From contig JABJKS010000045.1 of NCBI GenBank assembly GCA_018660265.1, forward strand, positions 121,290 to 185,289: a stretch of DNA of 64,000 nt, read 5' to 3'. The notes beneath the pieces are model-generated. The model did no database searches. It worked only from the letters and a program-made list of their open reading frames with translations, and was not told where the DNA came from. The stretch is from Rhodospirillaceae bacterium (GTDB lineage Bacteria > Pseudomonadota > Alphaproteobacteria > GCA-2731375). A program made the position numbers and the translations under genes. This document shows, one piece after another, positions 1 to 8,650 of this stretch. Position 1 is the stretch's first letter. Each line of letters starts with the position of its first letter.

Positions 1-128
1 GCGGGATCGAGACGGGCCCGAGATGGGATTGTGGCCCCCAGCGATCTATCTATCCATTACTTGAGGGCGGTATAGCAGTCCGGCGCAGTATTCGCCAGTG
101 CCGGTTCCCTGGATTTGGATTTGTTAGA

Positions 129-157
129 CTTGTATCAATCGCCTTTTCACCATACAT
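129..157 (+). promoter_or_regulatory. Possible RpoH (heat-shock) promoter for hslVU
   Basis: A CTTGTAT element at 129-135 is followed, about 15 bases later, by CCATACAT at 150-157. This resembles the alphaproteobacterial sigma-32 pattern of a CTTG -35 and a C-rich -10 ending in CAT. It lies about 30 bases upstream of the hslV start, and hslVU is a classic heat-shock operon. The match is by eye and imperfect in the -35 tail. Confidence 0.4.
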
Positions 158-188
158 CAAAGGCTGGCTGACAAAGGATTTAGAGCAC

Positions 189-758
189 GTGGATCATTCA
201 AACGACAAAACCTGGTACGGCACCACCATATTATGCGTCCGTAAGGGCGACACCGTCGTCATGGCAGGCGATGGCCAGGTCAGCCTGGGACAGACCGTGA
301 TTAAAGCCAATGCGCGCAAAGTGCGCCGTCTGGGCACGGGGGGCAAGATTGTCGCCGGTTTCGCCGGTGCCACGGCGGATGCCTTTACTTTGTTTGAGCG
401 TCTGGAAGGCAAGCTGGAACAGCATCCCGGCAACCTGACCCGGGCGGCGGTCGAAATGGCCAAGGACTGGCGCACGGATCGTTATTTGCGCCGGTTGGAG
501 GCGATGATGGCCGTCTCGGACGTTGATACGTCTTTGGTGTTGACCGGCACCGGCGATGTGCTGGAACCCGAAGATGGCCTGATCGGCATCGGTTCGGGAG
601 GGTCCTATGCACTGGCCGCGGCCCGGGCCTTGATTGATCAGGAGAATATGGCGGCTGAAGACATCGCCCGGAAAGCCATGCAGATCGCCGCCGGTATCTG
701 CGTCTACACCAATGAAAACGTCACCGTGGAAACATTAAGTCAGCAGGACCCGGCATAA
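189..758 (+). CDS. hslV: HslV, peptidase subunit of the HslVU ATP-dependent protease
   Basis: The 189-residue protein matches HslV (ClpQ), the N-terminal-nucleophile threonine peptidase that forms a double hexameric ring and degrades unfolded cytoplasmic proteins fed by HslU. A short propeptide (residues 1-11) precedes the TTIL motif, so Thr12 should be the catalytic residue freed by processing. The GDGQVSLG and NARKVRRL motifs are family hallmarks. The start is GTG at 189, because upstream sequence is non-coding and this gives the usual propeptide length. The stop codon overlaps the hslU start by one base, so the two are translationally coupled. Confidence 0.97.
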   Translation: MDHSNDKTWYGTTILCVRKGDTVVMAGDGQVSLGQTVIKANARKVRRLGTGGKIVAGFAGATADAFTLFERLEGKLEQHPGNLTRAAVEMAKDWRTDRYLRRLEAMMAVSDVDTSLVLTGTGDVLEPEDGLIGIGSGGSYALAAARALIDQENMAAEDIARKAMQIAAGICVYTNENVTVETLSQQDPA

Positions 759-2071
759 TGACAGAATTCAGCCCCCGGGAAATTGTTTCCGAACTGGACC
801 GCTATATCGTCGGCCAGAACGATGCCAAACGCGCCGTGGCCATCGCCCTGCGTAACCGCTGGCGGCGCATGCAGCTGGAAGGCAACATGCGCGAAGAGGT
901 GATGCCGAAGAATATCCTGATGATCGGCCCCACGGGCGTCGGCAAGACAGAGATTGCCCGCCGCCTGGCCCGCCTGGCCGGCGCGCCTTTCGTGAAGGTC
1001 GAGGCGACGAAATTTACCGAAGTCGGCTATGTCGGCCGGGATGTGGAGCAGATAGTCCGCGACCTGGTGGAAATCGCCCTGACCATGATGCGGGACAAAC
1101 GCCGGGAAACCGTGCAGGCAAAAGCAGAAATGGCGGCGGAAGAGCGGGTTTTGGACGCGCTTGTAGGCGACACTGCCTCTGAAAGCACGCGGCAGTCCTT
1201 TCGCAAAAAATTGCGGGAAGGGGAGCTGGCCGAAAAAGAGATAGAGCTGGATCTGGCTGATACGGGTGGTGGCGGTATGCCGACATTTGAGGTGCCGGGC
1301 ATGCCCGGTGCGCAGATGGGCATGTTGAACCTGAACGATATGCTGGGCAAGGCCCTGGGCGGGGACCGCACCAAGCGCCGGCGTCTGACGGTGGCGGAAA
1401 GCTACGATGTATTGGTGGCGGAGGAATCCGATAAACTGTTGGATGAAGAAGCCTTGGTTCGCGATGCCCTGGCGGCGGTGGAAGAAAACGGCATCGTCTT
1501 TTTGGATGAGATCGATAAAGTCACCGCCCGCTCGGAACGTTCAGGCGGCGATGTTAGCCGCGAAGGCGTGCAGCGGGATCTACTGCCCCTGTTGGAGGGC
1601 ACGACAGTGTCCACCAAGTACGGTGCCATAAAGACCGATCATGTGCTGTTCATCGCCTCGGGCGCTTTCCATCTGGCTAAACCGTCGGATCTGTTGCCAG
1701 AACTGCAGGGCCGTCTGCCAATCCGTGTGGAGTTGTCCGCCTTGGGCGCGGATGATTTTAAGCGTATTTTGTTGGAGCCTGAGGCTTCGTTAATCAAGCA
1801 GTATGTCGCTTTGTTGGACACCGAAGGGGTCACCCTTGATTTCACCGACGATGCCATCGATGAAATTGCCGCCGTCGCGGCGGAGGTCAACCAAAATGTG
1901 GAAAATATCGGTGCCCGCCGTCTGCACACAATATTAGAACGTGTTTTGGACGATATCAGCTTTACTGCCACGGACCGGCCCGGCGAAACCGTCACCATCG
2001 ATGCGGATTTCGTGCGGGAAAACATGGGCGACCTGGCCAAAAACGCTGATTTGTCGAAGTTTATTCTGTAG
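758..2071 (+). CDS. hslU: HslU, ATPase/unfoldase subunit of HslVU
   Basis: This 437-residue AAA+ protein is HslU (ClpY), which unfolds substrates and threads them into HslV. Walker A is GPTGVGKT at residues 57-64. A Walker B with FLDEIDK follows the intermediate I-domain (about residues 110-235), and the C-terminal sensor-2 segment contains [10 protein letters not shown]. The C-terminus ends in SKFIL, close to the tail that docks into HslV pockets. Length and domain order are normal for the family. It starts in the overlap with the hslV stop (TAATG), and the pair is probably one transcript. Confidence 0.97.
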   Translation: MTEFSPREIVSELDRYIVGQNDAKRAVAIALRNRWRRMQLEGNMREEVMPKNILMIGPTGVGKTEIARRLARLAGAPFVKVEATKFTEVGYVGRDVEQIVRDLVEIALTMMRDKRRETVQAKAEMAAEERVLDALVGDTASESTRQSFRKKLREGELAEKEIELDLADTGGGGMPTFEVPGMPGAQMGMLNLNDMLGKALGGDRTKRRRLTVAESYDVLVAEESDKLLDEEALVRDALAAVEENGIVFLDEIDKVTARSERSGGDVSREGVQRDLLPLLEGTTVSTKYGAIKTDHVLFIASGAFHLAKPSDLLPELQGRLPIRVELSALGADDFKRILLEPEASLIKQYVALLDTEGVTLDFTDDAIDEIAAVAAEVNQNVENIGARRLHTILERVLDDISFTATDRPGETVTIDADFVRENMGDLAKNADLSKFIL

Positions 2072-2078
2072 ATTTTTG

Positions 2079-2669
2079 TCAGCCGGGATAGTCAATGCTA
2101 CGTCGGGCAGCCATGCCGCGGCCGATGCTTTCCATATCCTTTGCTTCCAGGTAACGGCGGGCCAGGGGCAGGACGATGTTGTTTTCCCAGATGATATGGC
2201 GGCGTTGGGTATTCACAAAACGGGCGACCGAGGTTTCGAACAATTCCCTCTGGCTCACAACCTTGTCCGCCAATAACGCGGCAAAGCCATTGGTGATAAT
2301 AGGCAGCAGGGCAAAATCTTCCTCGTGCTCCTGCTGCAAAGTGGTGAGGATGTTTTTGGTGTCGCGATCGCCGCGGCATTGTTGCAACAGCGCGGGGAAC
2401 AGGCCTTCATCTTCATCCGTGATATGAAGGCCCAATTCATCACATAAATAGGCCTGGATCACCCGAACATCGGCGGTGGTATCATCAGCCAGGGGCATGG
2501 CGAATATGCCAGCGGTCAGATAACGGTCCATTGTCGCGATAACCTGGCGCAGCCTGTAGTGGTCGGCGAAAATATATTCGATGGGCTCTCGCAAAAGATT
2601 TTCCGGAATTGGCTCCAGAACCAGCGGCTCCCAATCGTCGCCATGGCAATTTTTGAGTTTCTCGCCCAA
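2079..2669 (-). CDS. Hemerythrin/HHE-domain protein
   Basis: The protein of about 196 residues has the all-helical hemerythrin-like HHE pattern that binds a diiron centre: FADHYRLR, GLHITDEDE, QQEHEED and RRHIIWEN supply spaced His and Glu ligands. Relatives sense or bind oxygen or nitric oxide, or help repair iron-sulfur clusters (YtfE/DnrN type). The exact role cannot be read here. I prefer the TTG start at 2669, because an AGGAG lies 8 bases upstream; the in-frame GTG at 2678 sits directly on that site. An FNR-type palindrome lies about 50 bases upstream. It converges with hslU, leaving only a few bases between them. Confidence 0.85.
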   Translation of the reverse strand: MGEKLKNCHGDDWEPLVLEPIPENLLREPIEYIFADHYRLRQVIATMDRYLTAGIFAMPLADDTTADVRVIQAYLCDELGLHITDEDEGLFPALLQQCRGDRDTKNILTTLQQEHEEDFALLPIITNGFAALLADKVVSQRELFETSVARFVNTQRRHIIWENNIVLPLARRYLEAKDMESIGRGMAARRSIDYPG

Positions 2670-2722
2670 CCCGCTCACTCCTCATTGAGCGGATAGACTA
2701 CGGGGCTGGGAGGACCACCGCC

Positions 2723-2736
2723 TTGATGCGCGTCAA
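2723..2736. promoter_or_regulatory. FNR/FixK/Dnr-type binding site
   Basis: TTGATGCGCGTCAA differs from the FNR-family consensus TTGAT-N4-ATCAA at one base. Its centre lies about 60 bases upstream of the hemerythrin start. This is consistent with a class II activator site near -41.5 and a very short leader. Control by oxygen or nitric oxide would fit a hemerythrin-domain product. Confidence 0.5.
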
Positions 2737-2871
2737 TGGGATATTAGTCAGCCGACCGGCAGGAGGACATTCTGGTGCATGTTCATTCGGTTCTCTCCTT
2801 GATGCTTCTGTCTTGGTAAACATCAGCTTTTCAGAAGTGGATCGAATGAACAACCTCGTGAGAGCTCACAT

Positions 2872-3540
2872 CTAGCCTAACGATATGCCTAATATACCTT
2901 CCAGGTCGCTGATCGCCTGTGCGGCGGAGAGAACTTTGATGGTGGTCATACCCATGGCCTTGGCTGGTTTCAGATTAACACCCAGGTCATCCATGAAGAC
3001 GGCTTGGGATGGTTCCACCGCCAACATTTCGCAGGCAATTTTATAGAATTCCGGTTCCGGTTTGCGGACGCCTACCTTGCTGGATTCGACCACCTGTTCA
3101 AATATTTCCATCACTTTCGCGATCTCAGCCGCTTTGCCTGCATCCCCTGTCATGGAGGGGCCGTGGCCGGTCTGCATGTTGTTGGTCAGACAGGCGGTCT
3201 TGTAATGCTTGGCAACGATCCCCAGGGCCGTGACCATTTCCGGCTGCAGGCGGCCAGACAACAAGGGCAGGATTTCACTGCCGTTTATGGCGTGACCGGC
3301 AGCACGGGATTCGACCTCAAACAAATCGCCGAACTCCGCCTTGCTGACGTCATTGCGTTCCATTTTGGCCCAGGCGTTGGTGTCAGGATTGGTGGCATTA
3401 ATGGTACGGATGAAATCCTTGGGCAGGCCGCGTTCAGCCTCAAACTTTGTAAAGGCCTCGAACGGCGAAGTGGTGAAGACACCGCCAAAATCCCACAGTA
3501 CCGCCTTGATATCGCTATTCGGGCTATCTTGGTTACGCAT
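2872..3540 (-). CDS. HAD-superfamily (subfamily IA) hydrolase
   Basis: This 222-residue protein has the HAD phosphatase layout. Motif I is LWDFGGVF (nucleophile Asp, with Gly in place of the second Asp), motif II is CLTNN, and motif IV is FMDDLGVNL. It resembles the HAD IA group related to the N-terminal domain of mammalian epoxide hydrolase and to haloacid dehalogenases. The substrate cannot be predicted. It is the last gene of a minus-strand run behind msrB and the 3988-4692 gene, with a gap of 13 bases to msrB. Confidence 0.85.
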   Translation of the reverse strand: MRNQDSPNSDIKAVLWDFGGVFTTSPFEAFTKFEAERGLPKDFIRTINATNPDTNAWAKMERNDVSKAEFGDLFEVESRAAGHAINGSEILPLLSGRLQPEMVTALGIVAKHYKTACLTNNMQTGHGPSMTGDAGKAAEIAKVMEIFEQVVESSKVGVRKPEPEFYKIACEMLAVEPSQAVFMDDLGVNLKPAKAMGMTTIKVLSAAQAISDLEGILGISLG

Positions 3541-3553
3541 ACTAATTTGATCC

Positions 3554-3952
3554 CTACTTATCTTCGTCGACCAGATTTAACGAGGCCGAATTGAGGCAAT
3601 AACGCAGTCCCGTGGGCGCCGGGCCGTCCGGGAACAGATGCCCCAGATGGGCATCGCAACGGGCGCACATAACCTCGGTGCGTTGCATGAACAGGGAATT
3701 ATCCTCTTCCTCAATGATATTCTCCGCCGCCAAGGGGGTGTGGAAACTGGGCCAGCCGGTACCGGATTCAAACTTGGTATTTGACGAAAACAGCTCCAAC
3801 CCGCAGCAGATACAGGCATAGGTGCCAGCATCATGGCAGCTGTTGTAGCCGGGACCGAACGGGCGTTCCGTCCCTTTTTCCCGGGCCACGTGATATTCCT
3901 CCGGGCTAAGTTGCGCCCGCCACTCGGCCTCAGTCTTTTTGATCTTATCCAT
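3554..3952 (-). CDS. msrB: Peptide-methionine (R)-S-oxide reductase MsrB
   Basis: The protein repairs oxidised methionine (R-sulfoxide) in proteins using thioredoxin. It has the two zinc-binding CxxC pairs (CICC and CARC), the GTGWPSF motif, and the catalytic cysteine in RYCLNSASL near the C-terminus. The start is placed at ATG 3952, because AGGGG lies 8 bases upstream; ATG 3958 is too close to that site. The 132-residue length is normal for the single-domain enzyme. It lies in a compact minus-strand operon between an uncharacterised gene and a HAD hydrolase. Confidence 0.95.
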   Translation of the reverse strand: MDKIKKTEAEWRAQLSPEEYHVAREKGTERPFGPGYNSCHDAGTYACICCGLELFSSNTKFESGTGWPSFHTPLAAENIIEEEDNSLFMQRTEVMCARCDAHLGHLFPDGPAPTGLRYCLNSASLNLVDEDK

Positions 3953-3987
3953 GCCCATATCCCCTAATGTCCCCAAGTATTCGATGT

Positions 3988-4692
3988 CTATTTGAACCGC
4001 TTCAACGCCTTATTGATTTGCTTGATCTGATGCTTGATATCCAGAGAGATTTTCGAGGTCAACTCCAAATCCCGATCTTCCAGCACATCGCCGTCGTGGC
4101 TTTCCGACCACGCTTGTATCACATCATCCCGCTCTAACAGCAATTGTGCGATTTGCGGATGGTACAGCGCCACCATCGCCGTAACCCAACGGTTCACCGC
4201 CCAGGACGGAAACGTGTGGTCGATAACAAAGCTGTCCAACAGGGCCGTGACGTCTTCGGCCCCATACCAGTGTTCGCCGGTGACCCAGCGGTTGGTGGTG
4301 AACAGATGCGTGGGGTAGCCCTTTGGCTCCATCGCAATGGCAATCAGATGGCAGATGATATCGTCGCCTTCCGGCCATTCCTCCACGCCAACAAAGGGCT
4401 TCGTTTCCATATGGCCGGGGATGCCTTCGCGGCGAACAAACAGGTGAAAATGGCCGTGTTCGCCGTCTTCGGGGCGGTGGGAATGATAATAATATTGCCC
4501 ATAGGTCTCGTGATCATAAACATCACCTTCGGGATAATGATCCCATTCATAAAAGGTGCCGCCGTGTTCAATGACCTGGCCGACTACATTGGCCGAGGTT
4601 TTTTCCAATACCCGATAGCATTCCAGAACTTCGGCCCCTGCGGCGGCCATTTTTTCCAGCCGTTCCCGGGACAGATTATCGAACAAACTCAT
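3988..4692 (-). CDS. Conserved protein of unknown function
   Basis: This 234-residue soluble protein has no signal peptide or membrane segment. It is rich in aromatic and histidine residues in its first half ([34 protein letters not shown]), which could form a metal or cofactor site. The C-terminus is helical and lysine-rich. From memory it resembles an uncharacterised alphaproteobacterial family (possibly DUF6969), but this was not checked. It heads the operon with msrB (11-base gap) and the HAD hydrolase, so a link with oxidative damage is possible but inferred only from position. Confidence 0.7.
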   Translation of the reverse strand: MSLFDNLSRERLEKMAAAGAEVLECYRVLEKTSANVVGQVIEHGGTFYEWDHYPEGDVYDHETYGQYYYHSHRPEDGEHGHFHLFVRREGIPGHMETKPFVGVEEWPEGDDIICHLIAIAMEPKGYPTHLFTTNRWVTGEHWYGAEDVTALLDSFVIDHTFPSWAVNRWVTAMVALYHPQIAQLLLERDDVIQAWSESHDGDVLEDRDLELTSKISLDIKHQIKQINKALKRFK

Positions 4693-4726
4693 GACATGTT
4701 TCCTTTTGCGGTCCAGTTATTTTGCA

Positions 4727-5605
4727 CTATTCCCGGATCAATCGAAAGCCGATCAGGATGTGCTTTAACGCCGCAGGTCGGCCATGGCGCGCTGCCGGGC
4801 GGCAGACGCCGCAGCCCTTGTCATCCCACGACCCACCTTTGACCAGATAGCGGCTTTTGTTGGTTTTGGAGTTTTTTGCCGGCGATGCCGTCCATTCGAA
4901 GACCTGACCGGCAGGATCCGTCAGGCCAAAGGGGCTGTTGCCGTCAGCGAATGTACCGACGGGTAGGGTATCAAAGGGGCCGGCGTCGTGGCTGTTCAGG
5001 CGGCGGGCGTCGAATTTGTTACCCCAGGGGAAATAGCGGCCATCACTGCCCCGGGCCGCCTTTTCCCATTCAAGCTCCCTGGGCAGACGCCAATCGCCTT
5101 TACCCTGACGGGTCAGCCAAGCGGCATAAGCCACCGCGTCATGGTAGGAGACGAGAACGACGGGATGATCTTCGCGACCGGCAGGGGGATGGCCGTCTTT
5201 CCAGGCATGACGCCGGGTACGATGGTGGGGATGGATCAGGCCGTAGCTGCGCCAGATCTTTAAATCGACGTTTGGGACAGGACGCCCCGTGGCGGCAATA
5301 AAGCTTGCGTATTGACGGTTGGTAATAAGGCTGCGGGTGATGGCGAAGGTTGCTAGGTGCTGGCGGCCCCTGGGCCGTTCGTCATCGTACCAACCCCATT
5401 TCCGCGTGCGGTCATGGCCATAGGCGGCCTGATCCAGATCATAGGCGGTGTCCCGCTCCACCTGATTGGAGCCGGCAATGAAGTTTCCAGCGGGAATGGT
5501 GATGGTTTGTGGAAACAACACCGCCGCCTGAGCTGCCGTTGCGAACGTCCACAAGCCAATGACTATGATCGTGGTCATCATGATGCCTATGGATCGAACA
5601 ATCAC
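4727..5605 (-). CDS. Exported formylglycine-generating-enzyme (SUMF1/FGE-sulfatase) family protein
   Basis: Family members oxidise cysteine in C-x-P-x-R motifs to formylglycine (true FGE), or perform related iron or copper chemistry. The 292-residue protein begins with a signal-peptide-like stretch (TTIIVIGLWTFATAAQAA). It then has the FGE fold landmarks IPAGNFIAGS, NRQYASFI, WRLPRELEWEKAARG, FPWG, GQVFEWTAS and GGSWDD, ending in GFRLIRE. GTG 5605 is chosen as start because GGGGAGGAAGG lies just upstream and the signal peptide follows at once. The canonical FGE active-site pair is not positioned as in known enzymes; instead C-x2-C lies just before PAARH. It is divergent from the Cys-rich P460 gene. 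Confidence 0.8.
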   Translation of the reverse strand: MIVRSIGIMMTTIIVIGLWTFATAAQAAVLFPQTITIPAGNFIAGSNQVERDTAYDLDQAAYGHDRTRKWGWYDDERPRGRQHLATFAITRSLITNRQYASFIAATGRPVPNVDLKIWRSYGLIHPHHRTRRHAWKDGHPPAGREDHPVVLVSYHDAVAYAAWLTRQGKGDWRLPRELEWEKAARGSDGRYFPWGNKFDARRLNSHDAGPFDTLPVGTFADGNSPFGLTDPAGQVFEWTASPAKNSKTNKSRYLVKGGSWDDKGCGVCRPAARHGRPAALKHILIGFRLIRE

Positions 5606-5708
5606 CTGCCTTCCTCCCCGTGCTGAAAATTGAACTATAGCGAAAATAGGAGGACGGGGTTCCGGTTTCAAAGAGGCCCTCACGGAAGTTTGAGGTGATG
5701 TTACTCGT

Positions 5709-5755
5709 TTAAGCATTCTGTTGAGCGCAAATTGTGGGACGCAAAACATGCTTAA
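5709..5755. promoter_or_regulatory. Inverted repeat in the divergent intergenic region
   Basis: TTAAGCAT at 5709-5716 is repeated as its exact reverse complement ATGCTTAA at 5748-5755. The arms are separated by 31 bases. They lie between the divergent FGE-like and P460 genes and about 30 bases before the P460 start. This could be a regulator site shared by both genes. No known consensus was recognised. Confidence 0.3.
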
Positions 5756-5784
5756 CAATTAGAAAAAAGCCTGGAGGCAGCAAC

Positions 5785-6957
5785 GTGCAACTAAAAGAAA
5801 ATAAGATCATCAATTCATCCGTTTTGCATGTGGTCATGGGCGCAGCCCTGGCCGCCGGCGCGACAATTTCCCTAACAGATGTGGCCTTTGCCCGGGGGCA
5901 ACTGTCCGGCGCACCAACCGCAAACACCAGCAGCGTTAACCCGACGGCCGTGGCCAGAGGGCAATTGCCCAATGCCCCCGCCGCGCCGTCGCCGCAAGCA
6001 CCCCTGCAGCTTGCCGCCTGTACGCCCTGTGGTGGCCAAAAACGCGGCTGCGGTGCCTGCAATCCCTGTGCCGCCAAAAAAGGCTGCGGGGCGTGTAATC
6101 CGTGTGCCGCGAAAAACGCGTGTAGCCCCAGTAAAGGCTGTAACCCCTGCGCAGCGAAAAAAGGTTGTGGTGCCTGCAATCCATGTGCGCCAAAGAACGC
6201 CTGCGGCGCTTGCAACCCGTGCAATCCCTGCAATCCCTGTGGGGCGGGCGGCAAAATGGCAGCGAACGAATGCGCCATTCCGCGTCTGGCAAGTGCTGCC
6301 CTATGCAATCCCTGTGCGGCGAAAAAGGCCTGCGGTGCGTGTAACCCATGCTCTGCCAAGAAGGGCTGCGGTGCCTGTAACCCCTGCAACCCATGTGCCG
6401 CCAAGAATGCCTGTGGTGCCTGCAATCCCTGTAACCCATGTGGCGGCGGCGAAGTCGCCGAATTGACCGCCGGTGAGGCGCGCAAGGCCTATGACTGCTT
6501 GATCAAGGATCTTGTCGCGGGCTATTCAAAATCGGGTCTGAAGGTATCCAGCTACTACAAGGATTGGAAAAACTATTCCAACCAGCCTTATGTCTCTGAT
6601 ACCCACGGCGGCCGCTACGTCAACAACTACGGCAACGCCTTGGCGGCGAGTTATAACAAGTACGAAAACGCCGGACGAATGCCCGTTGGCGCGATCGCGG
6701 CGAAAGACAGCTTCGTCACAAAGGCCAATGGCAAGGTTGGGCCGGGGCCGTTGTTCCTGATGGAGAAGATGTCATCTAATTTCAACAAGGACTCCGGTAA
6801 TTGGCGCTACACCATGGTGCTGCCCAATGGCCAGGTCTTTGGCACCACCAATGGTGCCGGTTCCGCAAAAATGAAGTTCTGTTACGAATGCCACATGGCG
6901 GTGGCAGAGGAACAGGACAGTCTGATGTTCCTACCGGATGAGTACCGCGTACAGTAA
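5785..6957 (+). CDS. Secreted cysteine-rich CNPC-repeat protein fused to cytochrome P460
   Basis: The 390-residue protein has three parts: an N-terminal signal sequence (about residues 1-36, ending VAFA), a cysteine-rich repeat block (79-219), and a cytochrome P460/c'-beta domain (about 225-390). The repeat block holds about 33 cysteines in 141 residues, as variants of [11 protein letters not shown] with 13 CNPC tetrads. The P460 domain shows [19 protein letters not shown] and a C-terminal haem motif C366-Y-E-C369-H370. P460 proteins oxidise hydroxylamine or bind nitric oxide in the periplasm. GTG 5785 follows CTGGAGGCAG, which supports the start. The function of the Cys block is unknown; metal binding, disulfide scaffolding or modification are possible. 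Confidence 0.85.
   Translation: MQLKENKIINSSVLHVVMGAALAAGATISLTDVAFARGQLSGAPTANTSSVNPTAVARGQLPNAPAAPSPQAPLQLAACTPCGGQKRGCGACNPCAAKKGCGACNPCAAKNACSPSKGCNPCAAKKGCGACNPCAPKNACGACNPCNPCNPCGAGGKMAANECAIPRLASAALCNPCAAKKACGACNPCSAKKGCGACNPCNPCAAKNACGACNPCNPCGGGEVAELTAGEARKAYDCLIKDLVAGYSKSGLKVSSYYKDWKNYSNQPYVSDTHGGRYVNNYGNALAASYNKYENAGRMPVGAIAAKDSFVTKANGKVGPGPLFLMEKMSSNFNKDSGNWRYTMVLPNGQVFGTTNGAGSAKMKFCYECHMAVAEEQDSLMFLPDEYRVQ
6019..6441 (+). repeat. Cys-rich CGACNPC/CNPC coding repeats
   Basis: This is the in-frame repetitive portion of the P460 fusion gene, encoding residues 79-219. The unit is roughly CGACNPC followed by AAKK, AAKN, SAKK or APKN. Some units are extended to CNPCNPC or [11 protein letters not shown] non-repetitive insert ([11 protein letters not shown] and following, near residues 154-172) splits it into two blocks. 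Synonymous differences between units suggest the repeats are old or under selection at the protein level. Confidence 0.85.
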
Positions 6958-7001
6958 AGCGTTCTCGTTCACACTCTACCTGTTGTTCCGTCTTCAATCT
7001 T

Positions 7002-7036
7002 GGCCGGATGCATGAATAATGTATCCGGCCTTTTTT
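7002..7036 (+). terminator. Rho-independent terminator after the P460 gene
   Basis: GGCCGGAT at 7002-7009 pairs with ATCCGGCC at 7023-7030 around a 13-base loop, and six T residues follow at 7031-7036. It lies 45 bases past the P460 stop and before the halogenase, so the two genes are separate transcripts. Confidence 0.85.
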
Positions 7037-7110
7037 GCGGCGTTGTCATCCAGTGCGCGGAGGGGCAAACTAGGGCAACCGTAGAACAGTGAGTATTGAT
7101 AGGTAGTGTC

Positions 7111-8649
7111 ATGTCGGATCGGGTGCGCGACATCGTTATTGTTGGGGGCGGGACATCCGGTTGGACGGCGGCCTGTTATCTGGGTGCCGTGCTGGCCACG
7201 CCCAATCCAGCGGAACAGGTGCAGATCACCCTGATCGAAAGCAAGGACATCGGTATCATCGGGGTGGGTGAGGCGACCCTGGCCCATATCAAGCAGATCA
7301 TGTCGACAATCGGCATCGATGAAGGCGACTTTATGCGCTGCTGCGACGGCACCTTCAAAAGCGCCATTCGCTTTGATGGTTTTCGCGAGAAGGGGGAGAC
7401 ATGGTGGCATCCCTTCAGCCAGCTATCCCATGTCAATAACTACGCCATGGTGCATCTGTGGTTGGAGGCGCGCCGCGCCGGTTATCAGGGCAGCTATGCC
7501 GATGCCGTGGCCCAGGACCCGGAAATGTGCCGCCGTTTCCTGGCCCCAAAGACAGCCGACCACAAGCCTTATGATGGCCTGGTCAATTATGCCTATCACA
7601 TAGACACCATCAAATTGGGGCGCTATCTGCGGGATTTGGGCAAACAGCGGGGCGTCCGCCATATCACCGATCTGGTGACGGATACCGCATTTGATGAAAG
7701 TGGCAATATCACTGCCGTCTCGACCCAGGAAAATGGCGATATCGCCGGTGATCTGTTCATCGATTGCACCGGCTTTCGCTCTCTTTTGCTGGGCAAGGCG
7801 TTGGGGGAGCCGTTTAGATCCTTCAACGATGCCTTGTTCAATGACAACGCCGTTGCCATGCGGGTGCCGAACCCGGAAGGTAAACGGGATATCCGCCCCT
7901 ACACCACCTGCAGCGCCCAGGATGCCGGCTGGATCTGGAATATTCCCCTTTATCGGCGCACCGGTGTTGGCCATGTTTACTCCTCCGCCCATATGGATCG
8001 CGAGGCAGCGGAACAGGCCCTGCGCGATTATGTGGGCCCGGCACACGAGGGCTTGGAGGCGAACCATATCCCCATGCGTATTGGCCGGTCCGAGCGCGCC
8101 TGGGTCAAGAACGTCGTGTCTTTGGGACTATCGGGGGGCTTCATCGAACCGCTCGAGTCGACGGGCATATATCTGGTGGAACTGGGCCTGACCCTGTTGC
8201 GGGATCATTTTCCGACGAAGTCTTCCATGTTGCCGTTCGCCAAACGCTACAACCGGCATATGGCTGCCTACTATGATGAAATTCGTGATTTCATTTGTAT
8301 GCACTATTGCCTGACCGACCGCACGGACACCCCCTATTGGCAGGACTGCCACAATCATGGTGCCATTCCCGACAGCCTGCAGGAAAAACTGACCCTGTGG
8401 CAAAGCCGTTTGGTATCGGAAAATGACCTGGATTATACCTCCGGCGTGCCGGCATTTTCGGCCGTCAGCTACAACTATATTCTGGCTGGTATGAATGCCC
8501 TGCCAAACGGCCCCCTGCCGGCGGAGGCCATGCATGACCTGGGCCTGGCCAGGGCGGTGTTCGAAGACCGGGCCAAGGGCATCGAGGCGATCGCTGCCCA
8601 GGCCCCCGATCATATGGACTTATTGGATCAAATTCATCGCGCCGGCTAA
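7111..8649 (+). CDS. Flavin-dependent (tryptophan-type) halogenase
   Basis: The 512-residue protein belongs to the FADH2-dependent halogenases, which make HOCl or HOBr from halide and oxygen and guide it through a tunnel to a substrate. Its features are the FAD motif GGGTSGW (residues 12-18), the catalytic lysine in TFKSAIRF (K83), the diagnostic WIWNIP motif (near residue 270) and the GGFIEPLEST segment. All catalytic residues seem intact. ATG 7111 is favoured over the upstream TTG because AGGTAG precedes it. No flavin reductase, peptide synthetase or other biosynthetic gene is adjacent, so the substrate is unknown. It converges with the histidine kinase gene. Confidence 0.9.
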   Translation: MSDRVRDIVIVGGGTSGWTAACYLGAVLATPNPAEQVQITLIESKDIGIIGVGEATLAHIKQIMSTIGIDEGDFMRCCDGTFKSAIRFDGFREKGETWWHPFSQLSHVNNYAMVHLWLEARRAGYQGSYADAVAQDPEMCRRFLAPKTADHKPYDGLVNYAYHIDTIKLGRYLRDLGKQRGVRHITDLVTDTAFDESGNITAVSTQENGDIAGDLFIDCTGFRSLLLGKALGEPFRSFNDALFNDNAVAMRVPNPEGKRDIRPYTTCSAQDAGWIWNIPLYRRTGVGHVYSSAHMDREAAEQALRDYVGPAHEGLEANHIPMRIGRSERAWVKNVVSLGLSGGFIEPLESTGIYLVELGLTLLRDHFPTKSSMLPFAKRYNRHMAAYYDEIRDFICMHYCLTDRTDTPYWQDCHNHGAIPDSLQEKLTLWQSRLVSENDLDYTSGVPAFSAVSYNYILAGMNALPNGPLPAEAMHDLGLARAVFEDRAKGIEAIAAQAPDHMDLLDQIHRAG

Positions 8650-8650
8650 T

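Noticed and set aside
2079..4692. Horizontally acquired island around the hemerythrin and msrB genes
   Set aside because: No integrase, tRNA boundary, direct repeats or compositional shift is visible. The genes look native.
6019..6441. CRISPR-like or satellite repeat array
   Set aside because: The repeats are short, in frame, variable at synonymous sites and without spacers. They are coding repeats of the P460 fusion protein.
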